Shown piece after piece: positions 23,112 to 29,966 of a DNA stretch of 32,305 nt (the stretch's first letter is position 1; every line of letters begins with the position of its first letter). Source of the DNA: Lachnospiraceae bacterium (GTDB taxonomy: Bacteria > Bacillota > Clostridia > Lachnospirales > Lachnospiraceae); assembly GCA_949383255.1 (NCBI GenBank), contig CASJPF010000041.1:1-32305 (forward strand). The letters are read 5' to 3'. A program made the translations under genes and the position numbers. The notes beneath the pieces were generated by a model. It saw only the letters and a list, made by a program, of their open reading frames with translations. It was not told where the DNA came from and searched no databases.

Positions 23112-24413
23112 ATGCAGGTACAGTGGAATCAAACAAATTCGTTTCAGCAATTAAATAGTCAGTTTGTAAATAATACTTACAAAACCAAGGAAAGCCAATC
23201 TTTGCTTACGCGGCGCAGAATGTTGGAGGCGCAGGACCAGGCGAAGGAGACGGACGCGGTAAGAATGACAATTTCTGGAGAGGCGATGGAACTATCGCGA
23301 CAAGTTAAGGAGATGGAGCGCGCACAACAGGCACAGACACTGGAACAGATAGGGGGGCAAAGTACTTCCCCGGAATTGACAGAGGAAGATTTATATGATG
23401 AGTTGGTTTTGCAAATGCGCATCTGGGGAGATGCAACAGCCAATATACGAAATCAATATGACCACGAGGAGACAAAGGAACTGGCAGAGAAGCGGGCGGC
23501 TGCGCTGACGCAACTGCAAAACCTTGAGCAATTACAAAAATCTGAGGCGATCAAGCAGGAGAAAGAAGCACAGAAGGCAGCGGAGCTGGCGGCGATGCGG
23601 CAGGAAGAGGTCAACAAAAAAAGTTCGGAACTGATTATGATGATAGAGAGTTTTGAGGAACAGAAGGACGACGAGGAGCAAGCAGAGGAAACATCGGATC
23701 AGAAGGATACACAAGAGACAGAAACAAACTCCAATAATAGCCTTTTAGAAGGAAAAATTGGAGTTTCCGCGGCAAAACGGGAGCTGGGAATGTTAGGGAC
23801 AATCTCACAGATGGAAGCGTCCGGCGAATATAATCTGATGACAAATATTGAGTCTATTCAGGGGCTGCTTGATGAGCGTCGCAGCATCTACAAGATGAAC
23901 AATGAGCCAAGCATTAGTATTCAAGAAAAGATAAAAGCAATGTCTGACTATGTGGCTACATTGGTCAATCCTGATATGATGCGACAGTATTTTGGAGAGC
24001 GCATGGAGGCAGAGACTGATGAAAATACCAAGAAAAAACTGTCGATGATGTACGACTATTTTATGAGCCTGGATATGAAGGATGAAATTCAAAATTTATC
24101 AAAAGATCGAGCGCATGCATTACAAGAAAAACGCAATGCAAAAGATCTGCGTATTGCGCATTTGGGCAGCCGACATCTTGCAATGGCGGCACAACAAGAA
24201 AAGGAGCTTCAATCACTTTTTGACGAGAATGATATTTTGAGAGCACAAGGGCAAGGAAGTGTTGTTGACCATACGGAAGACATTGCAGAGCGGTTGCAGG
24301 AAAAACTGGATGAGCGCGATCATGTAGATGAGAAGGAGCCAATCGAAGAAGAAACAACAGAAGAAATCCTATCCGAAAAGGAACGACTTGAGGAGGAAGA
24401 AGAAACAGAATAA
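23112..24413 (+). CDS. Coiled-coil protein of unknown function (433 residues)
   Basis: This is a hydrophilic protein without signal peptide or membrane segment. Most of it is predicted by eye to be helical and coiled-coil-forming (about residues 35-80, 115-185, 275-400) and rich in E, Q and K. An acidic linker lies at about 185-215 (EEQAEETSDQKDTQETETN) and a very acidic tail ends EKERLEEEEETE. The middle part (GKIGVSAAKRELGMLGTISQ...) appears more ordered. AGGAGG precedes the ATG. I do not recognise the family. It has its own terminator and follows the BceRS pair by 129 bases. Confidence 0.75.
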   Translation: MQVQWNQTNSFQQLNSQFVNNTYKTKESQSLLTRRRMLEAQDQAKETDAVRMTISGEAMELSRQVKEMERAQQAQTLEQIGGQSTSPELTEEDLYDELVLQMRIWGDATANIRNQYDHEETKELAEKRAAALTQLQNLEQLQKSEAIKQEKEAQKAAELAAMRQEEVNKKSSELIMMIESFEEQKDDEEQAEETSDQKDTQETETNSNNSLLEGKIGVSAAKRELGMLGTISQMEASGEYNLMTNIESIQGLLDERRSIYKMNNEPSISIQEKIKAMSDYVATLVNPDMMRQYFGERMEAETDENTKKKLSMMYDYFMSLDMKDEIQNLSKDRAHALQEKRNAKDLRIAHLGSRHLAMAAQQEKELQSLFDENDILRAQGQGSVVDHTEDIAERLQEKLDERDHVDEKEPIEEETTEEILSEKERLEEEEETE

Positions 24414-24419
24414 CAGAAT

Positions 24420-24446
24420 GGAGCTTGGAAAAGAGCTCCTTTTTTT
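24420..24446 (+). terminator. Terminator of the coiled-coil gene
   Basis: GGAGCT (24420-24425) pairs with AGCTCC (24434-24439) around an 8-base loop, followed by seven Ts. A partial 87-nt repeat begins at the next base. Confidence 0.88.
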
Positions 24447-24478
24447 ATGCGTGCGGGCACCCAAAAGAAAAATGTGCT
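24447..24478 (+). repeat. Partial copy of the 87-nt repeat
   Basis: ATGCGTGCGGGCACCCAAAA and the following GAAAAATGTGCT match the 5' arm of array unit 3 (CACCCAAAGGAAGAATGT). The second hairpin is missing. It starts directly after a terminator T-tract, like the array at 18544 and the copy at 28351. Confidence 0.6.
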
Positions 24479-24479
24479 A

Positions 24480-24508
24480 TTTACAATATTATAAAAGGCT
24501 GTTAAAAT
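24480..24508 (+). promoter_or_regulatory. Promoter of the LysM-G5-M23 peptidase gene
   Basis: TTTACA (24480-24485) and TAAAAT (24503-24508) are 17 bases apart, ending 61 bases before the start codon. Confidence 0.6.
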
Positions 24509-24569
24509 GTAAGTTATCTGAAACTGTCTAGGAACAGAAAAGATACATTAGTCGATAAAGGTGAAAGAT

Positions 24570-26138
24570 ATGCGTTTATATAAAAAAGTGAAACTGTGTT
24601 ATATTGAAGCGGCAGCGATTGCGCTGGCAGTTTGCGCGTTTCTGTTTCCGTCAATACAGCTTTTTAAACATACAGGTGATAATTTTTTTGCAGTTCAGCT
24701 AAATGGAATTCCGGTCGGAAATTTGGGGTCAACAGAGCAGTTGGATGAACTTTTGACCAAAGCAAGGCGTCAGGTTGTACAGGAGATTGGAAATGACGAA
24801 CTTGTGTTTATAGATGCGGACATTACAACAGAGGGAAGCGAAAAACTTTGGGGTGTGGTTGATGACGATCAAACTGTGATTGACAATATGGTGGAGGTGA
24901 TGAAAAATAGTACGCGCAAGACGCTGCACCGTTCTTATACCGTCAAGGTAAACGAGACAGCGGTAAACCTTGGTTCCTATGATGAAGTGCATGAGCTGCT
25001 TGAGCAGGCATTATCTCCTTATGATGCACAAAATCAGTATCAAGTACAACTTGAGTTGGACCAAGACCGTGAGATAAACGTGCTTGAAGCGGTGATTTCA
25101 CCACGGGAGGACGCGCTTGTGGACGAGGAAGATTTTAGCAGGTCCGCAGGAATTGCAGCGGATTTGGAAGCCATGTTTGCGGCGGTGGAGCCGGTGGTGG
25201 AGAGAGGATTTGAAGATTTTGCAGTGGGGTTGACAGATATTGCCTATGCTGAGAAAATAGAAGTGGTGGAGGCGTATCTGCTCGAAGAGAAATTAAATTC
25301 TGTGGAGGAGGCAGTAAACCTTGTTACGAAGGAACAGGAGACGCAGATAATATATAAGGTAGTTTCTGGCGATACCCTTTCACAAATATGTCTTACCAAT
25401 AATATTCCAATGGATGAGTTGATAGCAATTAATGATGCTCTTGAAGATGAAAATACAATGATACGTGTTGACCAGGAGCTTGTCATTACTGTTCCAGAAC
25501 CAGAGCTTTCCATTATGTGGGAAGAGGAGCAGGTCTACACAGAGGATTATGAGGCAGAAGTTCAGTATATTCCAAATGATGACTGGTATACAACGCAGAG
25601 AGTGACACTTCAAGAGCCGTCTGCCGGCAGGCGCAAAGTGGCAGCAGTTATCTCATACAAGAATGGTCAAGAAGTCGGCAGAGAAATTTTAAAGGAACAG
25701 GTGTATGCGGAGGCAGTCCCCAAAATAATAGAGCGCGGGACAAAGATTCCACCAACTTACATTAAACCAATTTCTGGTGGAAGGCTTAGTTCTGGATTTG
25801 GCGCAAGAAGTGCACCGACAAAAGGCGCTTCGACAAACCACAAAGGAATTGATTGGGCAGTGCCGATTGGAACAAGAGTAGTGGCTTCCAATGCAGGAAC
25901 TGTAGTACATGCAGGCTGGGCGAGCGGGTATGGCTATGCGGTCTATATCAATCACGCAGACGGCAGGCAGACCCGATATGGACATTTGAGCAAAGTGCTG
26001 GTAAAAACTGGACAGACCGTATCGCAGGGAGAACGGATTGCCTTGAGCGGAAATACTGGACGAAGTACAGGGCCGCATGTCCACTTTGAAATCCGAATTA
26101 ACGGTAACGCTGTGAATCCATTAAAATATTTAAATTAA
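24570..26138 (+). CDS. Exported M23 peptidase with LysM and G5 domains
   Basis: This 522-residue wall-directed metalloendopeptidase has an N-terminal membrane anchor or uncleaved signal (about 10-33). A long N-terminal region follows (35-255), then a LysM domain (YKVVSGDTLSQICLTNNIP ... QELVITVP), a G5-like domain (YTTQRVTLQEPSAGRRKV ... KIIERGTK) and a complete C-terminal M23 domain. All zinc ligands are seen: NHKGIDW (H and D), YGHL and the HVHFE pair, plus GGRLSSGFGAR at the domain start. It probably cuts peptide crosslinks in peptidoglycan outside the membrane. ATG 24570 behind AAAGGTGA is preferred; GTG 24561 is possible. Unlike the truncated M23 fragment at 6362, this one is intact. Confidence 0.92.
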   Translation: MRLYKKVKLCYIEAAAIALAVCAFLFPSIQLFKHTGDNFFAVQLNGIPVGNLGSTEQLDELLTKARRQVVQEIGNDELVFIDADITTEGSEKLWGVVDDDQTVIDNMVEVMKNSTRKTLHRSYTVKVNETAVNLGSYDEVHELLEQALSPYDAQNQYQVQLELDQDREINVLEAVISPREDALVDEEDFSRSAGIAADLEAMFAAVEPVVERGFEDFAVGLTDIAYAEKIEVVEAYLLEEKLNSVEEAVNLVTKEQETQIIYKVVSGDTLSQICLTNNIPMDELIAINDALEDENTMIRVDQELVITVPEPELSIMWEEEQVYTEDYEAEVQYIPNDDWYTTQRVTLQEPSAGRRKVAAVISYKNGQEVGREILKEQVYAEAVPKIIERGTKIPPTYIKPISGGRLSSGFGARSAPTKGASTNHKGIDWAVPIGTRVVASNAGTVVHAGWASGYGYAVYINHADGRQTRYGHLSKVLVKTGQTVSQGERIALSGNTGRSTGPHVHFEIRINGNAVNPLKYLN

Positions 26139-26289
26139 CAAAATTTATGACGAACACCCGCATTTCTGTGAAAAACAAATTGTTACTGTTCATTTTGTAT
26201 GGATTCTTACCTATTATTGGAATGGAGTAAACAATAACAACAAATTTTTTGTTTATTTTAAAGGAAGTCTTCACAAATAGCTTGATGCT

Positions 26290-26325
26290 TGTAACAGGAA
26301 GCCGAAGGCTGAACTGTTGTTACAA
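26290..26325 (-). repeat. Imperfect hairpin next to repeat copy 2
   Basis: TGTAACA ... AGCC-GAA-GGCT ... TGTTACA forms a stem with an internal bubble. It shares the words of the perfect palindrome at 16857-16885. The preceding stretch 26139-26289 shows AT-rich sequence without a gene or clear terminator. Confidence 0.4.
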
Positions 26326-26469
26326 TTCACATACACGCCAGATTTCGTATTGATTTATGATGATTTGGTGTGAATTGCAACAATTGATGCACACAAAATG
26401 CCACAAAGCAGGCATTTTGGCACTGGCTCCGACACCATGCAGCAAGTGCATGGTGCGGGGGTGAAAAGT
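26312..26469 (-). repeat. 157-bp structured repeat, copy 2 (inverted)
   Basis: This is the reverse-complement partner of 20895-21051. The three hairpins are kept, including CAAAATGCC/GGCATTTTG with compensating changes against copy 1. With copy 1 it flanks a 5.3-kb segment holding BceRS, the coiled-coil gene and the M23 peptidase. Confidence 0.85.
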
Positions 26470-26494
26470 AAGGAACTGTTATGAACAGTTCCTT
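26470..26494. repeat. Perfect 11-bp palindrome AAGGAACTGTT
   Basis: AAGGAACTGTT (26470-26480), loop ATG, AACAGTTCCTT (26484-26494). There is no T-tract. It directly abuts repeat copy 2 and may be part of that element. Confidence 0.55.
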
Positions 26495-26511
26495 AATGAG
26501 CAGACTGACAG

Positions 26512-26540
26512 TTTACAAATAGGAAAAAAAGGTATATAAT
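26512..26540 (+). promoter_or_regulatory. Promoter of murA
   Basis: TTTACA (26512-26517) and a perfect TATAAT (26535-26540) are 17 bases apart. The resulting leader is about 225 bases long and contains an 87-nt repeat copy. Confidence 0.65.
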
Positions 26541-26644
26541 CGTAGAGGCTTCGCAGAAGAATTTTGGATAAATTACAATTGAATATTATATAATATTAGA
26601 TAGATGGCAAAGTAACTTGATTGATAAAATCAAGCCAATGTATC

Positions 26645-26734
26645 TGTGTACAGACCTGTGTAGAGGAAACACGCTCTAAGGTAGCGCATGGGTCGCGTGA
26701 CGAGTAGGGCAAGTAATCTTCTTTGCTTGATTGC
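26645..26734 (+). repeat. 87-nt repeat copy in the murA leader
   Basis: TGTGTACAGACCTGTGTAGA, GGAAACACGC, GCGCATGGGTCGCGTGACGA, GTAGGGCAAG and GATTGCA follow the order of array unit 2 (GACCCGTGCAGAGGAAATAT ... GCATGGGT ... AGTAGGGAAG ... TTGCA). The second hairpin is degraded. It lies between promoter and start codon of murA. Confidence 0.7.
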
Positions 26735-26771
26735 AGACAAGTCGCAGTTACAGGAAAATATGAGGTGAACG

Positions 26772-28064
26772 ATGGAACAGTACGCAATTAAGGGGGGGAA
26801 TCCTCTGGTTGGTGAAGTTGAAATCGGCGGCGCGAAAAACGCGGCTTTGGGGGTGTTGGCAGCAGCAATAATGACAGATGATATGACAGTGATTGAAAAT
26901 ATACCAGATGTGAGGGATATCAATGTTCTGCTCCAGGCGATGGAAAGCATCGGTGTCATTGTATACCGAACGGACAGACATACTGTGAGGATTAATGCCT
27001 CCATGATTTCCGGGCTTGTGATAGAAGACGATTATATTAAAAAGATTCGGGCATCATATTATTTGCTCGGCGCGCTTCTTGGAAAGTACAAACATGCCGA
27101 GGTGGCTCTGCCTGGCGGTTGTAATATTGGAAGTCGCAAAATAGACTTGCACATCAAAGGATTTAAGGCGTTAGGAGCAAGTGTAAAGATTGAGCATGGA
27201 TTGATTATTGCGGATGCACAGCAGTTAAAAGGAGCACATATCTATTTGGATACAGTGTCTGTGGGAGCGACAATTAACATTATGTTGGCAGCAGTGCTGG
27301 CGGAGGGAAGGACTGTCATTGAAAATGCTGCAAAGGAACCACATGTTGTAGATGTGGCAAATTTTCTTAATTCTATGGGGGCAAATATCAAGGGTGCAGG
27401 AACAGATGTGGTTAAAGTATCTGGCGTGAAAAAACTGCACAGCTCAGAATATTCGATTATACCAGATCAGATAGAGGCGGGGACTTTTATGTTTGCGGCT
27501 GCAATTACAAAGGGAGATGTCACCGTCAAAAATGTGATTCCCAAACATTTAGAATCCACGACAGCAAAGTTGATGGAGATGGGGTGTCAGATTGAAGAAT
27601 CTGATGACGCAGTGCGTGTTGTCGCGTCAAAACGGTTGCAAAATACCCATGTAAAAACATTGCCTTATCCGGGATTTCCAACGGATATGCAACCGCAAAT
27701 AGCAGTTTCTCTCGCGCTGGCGCGAGGGACGAGTATTGTTACAGAAAGTATATTTGACAATCGTTTTAAATATGTAGATGAGCTGGCAAAGATGGGGTCC
27801 AACATTAAAGTCGAGGGAAATACGGCCATTATAGAAGGTGTGGAACACTTTACGAGCGCTAATTTGACTGCGCCTGATCTCCGGGCAGGAGCGGCATTAG
27901 TGTTAGCATGTCTGACAGCGGAAGGTTTTAGTGTCGTTGATGATATCAAATATATCGAGCGTGGATATGAGGATTTTGAGGTAAAGCTTCAAAATATCGG
28001 TGCGCAGATTGAAAAAGTAGAGTCAGAAAAAGAACTGCAAAAGTTTAAGTTAAAGGTTGGATAG
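26772..28064 (+). CDS. murA: UDP-N-acetylglucosamine 1-carboxyvinyltransferase
   Basis: This enzyme transfers enolpyruvate from PEP to UDP-GlcNAc, the first committed step of peptidoglycan synthesis, and is the fosfomycin target. The 430 residues are of usual length. The conserved VEIGGAKNAALG (K22, N23 pair) lies near the N-terminus, and the active-site cysteine is C117 in ALPGGCNIGSRKIDLH, so the enzyme should be fosfomycin-sensitive at this residue. The C-terminal half has PGFPTDMQPQIAVSLALARG and APDLRAGAALVLACLTAEG. GAGGTGA precedes the ATG. No terminator separates it from the metK promoter 19 bases downstream. Confidence 0.96.
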   Translation: MEQYAIKGGNPLVGEVEIGGAKNAALGVLAAAIMTDDMTVIENIPDVRDINVLLQAMESIGVIVYRTDRHTVRINASMISGLVIEDDYIKKIRASYYLLGALLGKYKHAEVALPGGCNIGSRKIDLHIKGFKALGASVKIEHGLIIADAQQLKGAHIYLDTVSVGATINIMLAAVLAEGRTVIENAAKEPHVVDVANFLNSMGANIKGAGTDVVKVSGVKKLHSSEYSIIPDQIEAGTFMFAAAITKGDVTVKNVIPKHLESTTAKLMEMGCQIEESDDAVRVVASKRLQNTHVKTLPYPGFPTDMQPQIAVSLALARGTSIVTESIFDNRFKYVDELAKMGSNIKVEGNTAIIEGVEHFTSANLTAPDLRAGAALVLACLTAEGFSVVDDIKYIERGYEDFEVKLQNIGAQIEKVESEKELQKFKLKVG

Positions 28065-28082
28065 GATTTTATTATTTTCCTA

Positions 28083-28111
28083 TTGACATTGAAAATAAAT
28101 CAGTATATGAT
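28083..28111 (+). promoter_or_regulatory. Promoter of metK
   Basis: A perfect TTGACA (28083-28088) and TATGAT (28106-28111) are 17 bases apart, about 48 bases before the riboswitch. Confidence 0.8.
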
Positions 28112-28159
28112 AAAAAAGATATGACAATTCAATATTGTGCGTCACGCAAATGTGAGATG

Positions 28160-28350
28160 CTCTTATTCAGAGTGGTGGAGGTACAAAGGACCTATGAAGC
28201 TACGGCAACCCCGTATTATGGACGGAAGGTGCCAACCTGAGCGATTTACTGCATGTATGGGCTTACCCAATAGCAGTTCGAACAATAAGAGGATTTGATT
28301 ATCGGGAAACCAGTCACTTCCGCTTATTCAGACGAGTAAGCGGATTTTTT
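28160..28350 (+). promoter_or_regulatory. SAM-I (S-box) riboswitch with terminator
   Basis: The aptamer spans 28160-28291. P1 is CTCTTATT (28160-28167) with AATAAGAG (28284-28291). The SAM-I core reads GTGGTGGAGGTACAAAGGAC, then CTATGAAGCTACGGCAACC and GGAAGGTGCCAACC, in the family's order. The expression platform ends with the terminator TCCGCTTA/TAAGCGGA (28319-28326, 28337-28344) and six Ts (28345-28350). High SAM should favour termination and so lower MetK. The family is established; the switching here is inferred. Confidence 0.95.
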
Positions 28351-28436
28351 ATGCGCACGGACGCGGAAAGGAAATATGCGGCTAAAGCTGTCCGCGTCCG
28401 GCGCGAGTATGGAAGATAACTTCCATACTCGATTAA
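28351..28436 (+). repeat. 87-nt repeat copy in the metK leader
   Basis: This is a well-preserved copy: GGACGCGGA (28359-28367) with TCCGCGTCC (28391-28399), and CGAGTATGGAAG (28404-28415) with CTTCCATACTCG (28420-28431), both perfect. Against array unit 1 the second stem has T-A where unit 1 has G-C at the same pair, a compensating change. It starts right after the riboswitch terminator and ends 10 bases before the metK ribosome binding site. Confidence 0.85.
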
Positions 28437-28453
28437 AATAGGAGGAAATATTT

Positions 28454-29638
28454 ATGGAGAAACTTTTATTTACTTCAGAGTCCGTAACGGAAGGGCATCC
28501 AGACAAAGTTTGCGATGCCATCTCAGATGCCATTCTGGATGCGCTGATGGAGCAGGACCCAATGAGTCGTGTTGCCTGTGAGACTGCAACCTGCACAGGT
28601 TTTGTGCTGGTGACAGGAGAGATTACGACCAAAGCGTATGTTGATATCCCAAAGATTGTACGGGATACTGTTAAAGAAATTGGGTATAACAAGTCAGAGT
28701 ATGGTTTTGATGGAAATACTTGTGCTGTGTTTACTGCGATTGATGAGCAGTCCGGTGATATTGCTATGGGTGTGGATAAGGCGTTTGAGGCGAAAAATAG
28801 TATGAGCGATGCCGAGATTGAAGCGATTGGTGCAGGGGATCAGGGTATGATGTTTGGATATGCCACCAACGAGACAGAAGAATATATGCCATATCCAATC
28901 TCACTTGCACATAAACTTGCGTTGCAGCTAACTAAGGTGCGTAAAGATGGGACACTTGAGTATTTAAGACCAGATGGAAAGACACAGGTTTCTGTAGAGT
29001 ATGATGAAAATGGCAAGCCTAAGCGGCTTGAGGCAATTGTCCTCTCCACACAGCATGATGAGGATGTAACACAGGAACAGATTCATGAGGATATTAAAAA
29101 ACATGTTTTTGACGTTATCTTGCCAAAAGAATTAATCGACGCAGAAACCAAATTTTTTATCAATCCGACAGGCCGTTTTGTAATAGGTGGACCGCATGGT
29201 GATGCAGGACTTACAGGGCGCAAGATTATTGTGGATACATACGGTGGATATGCACGTCACGGCGGCGGTGCTTTCTCTGGAAAGGACTGTACAAAGGTGG
29301 ATAGAAGTGGCGCATATGCAGCGAGATATGTGGCAAAGAACATTGTAGCCGCAGGGCTGGCAGACAAGTGCGAGATCCAACTTTCCTATGCAATTGGTGT
29401 TGCACAGCCGACTTCTATCAATGTGGATACTTTTGGCACAGGCAAACTGGGCAGTGAACGGCTAGTGGAAATTGTGCGCGAGCATTTTGACTTGCGTCCG
29501 GCGGGCATTATTAAAATGCTTGACCTTAGAAGACCAATCTATAAGCAGACAGCGGCTTATGGACATTTTGGACGAAATGATCTTGATTTACCTTGGGAGA
29601 AATTGGACAAGGTTGATGTGCTAAAGAAATACTTATAA
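28454..29638 (+). CDS. metK: S-adenosylmethionine synthetase
   Basis: This enzyme makes SAM from methionine and ATP in the cytosol. The 394 residues match the family. Motifs are [20 protein letters not shown] (ATP/metal site), [12 protein letters not shown] (methionine-binding loop), [42 protein letters not shown] (P-loop region) and [10 protein letters not shown]. The ATG has AGGAGG upstream. Expression is under a SAM-I riboswitch, giving feedback control by its product. Confidence 0.97.
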   Translation: MEKLLFTSESVTEGHPDKVCDAISDAILDALMEQDPMSRVACETATCTGFVLVTGEITTKAYVDIPKIVRDTVKEIGYNKSEYGFDGNTCAVFTAIDEQSGDIAMGVDKAFEAKNSMSDAEIEAIGAGDQGMMFGYATNETEEYMPYPISLAHKLALQLTKVRKDGTLEYLRPDGKTQVSVEYDENGKPKRLEAIVLSTQHDEDVTQEQIHEDIKKHVFDVILPKELIDAETKFFINPTGRFVIGGPHGDAGLTGRKIIVDTYGGYARHGGGAFSGKDCTKVDRSGAYAARYVAKNIVAAGLADKCEIQLSYAIGVAQPTSINVDTFGTGKLGSERLVEIVREHFDLRPAGIIKMLDLRRPIYKQTAAYGHFGRNDLDLPWEKLDKVDVLKKYL

Positions 29639-29676
29639 TTATGGCATAGTCTCAAAAAGAAAACTCAATGTTATTT

Positions 29677-29725
29677 CCCGATATGGTACAATTGATATTA
29701 ATTGTTTTACTGTATCGGGATTTTT
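29677..29725 (+). terminator. Terminator of metK
   Basis: CCCGATA (29677-29683) pairs with TATCGGG (29713-29719), with an inner ACAATT/AATTGT hairpin, and ATTTTT follows. Confidence 0.75.
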
Positions 29726-29819
29726 GCATGTTTTGGAGGGACAGCATAGTAGCCGTTGTGCGGAAAGGCATGATTGATTACAATTCTTAATTTTGCATGA
29801 GCGATACATGTAAAGTATT

Positions 29820-29850
29820 TTGACTTGTTCATCTTTCTACAGTTTATAAA
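29820..29850 (+). promoter_or_regulatory. Possible promoter of the double-HTH regulator
   Basis: TTGACT (29820-29825) is followed after 18-19 bases by TTATAA/TATAAA (29844-29850). The spacing is slightly long, so this is a moderate candidate. Confidence 0.4.
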
Positions 29851-29895
29851 ATTACGAAAGGATAAAGTCGCTGCGGGTTTGTACTTTATTTATAC

Positions 29896-29960
29896 ACATG
29901 GACGCGGAGAGGAACTATGCAACTAAGGCTATCCGACTCCAGCGCGGCGGGTAGAGAAGT
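29896..29960 (+). repeat. Truncated 87-nt repeat copy before the regulator gene
   Basis: CACATGGACGCGGAGAGGAA, CTATGCAACTAAGGCTATCC and GCGCGGCGGGTAGAGAAGT follow the first hairpin and the first arm of the second hairpin of the copy at 28351. The last arm is missing. It is in the leader of the regulator gene. Confidence 0.6.
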
Positions 29961-29966
29961 ACAAAG

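Noticed and set aside
29729..29791. 20-codon ORF downstream of metK
   Set aside because: It overlaps the metK terminator region, and its GGAGGG lies inside the frame, not upstream of the start.
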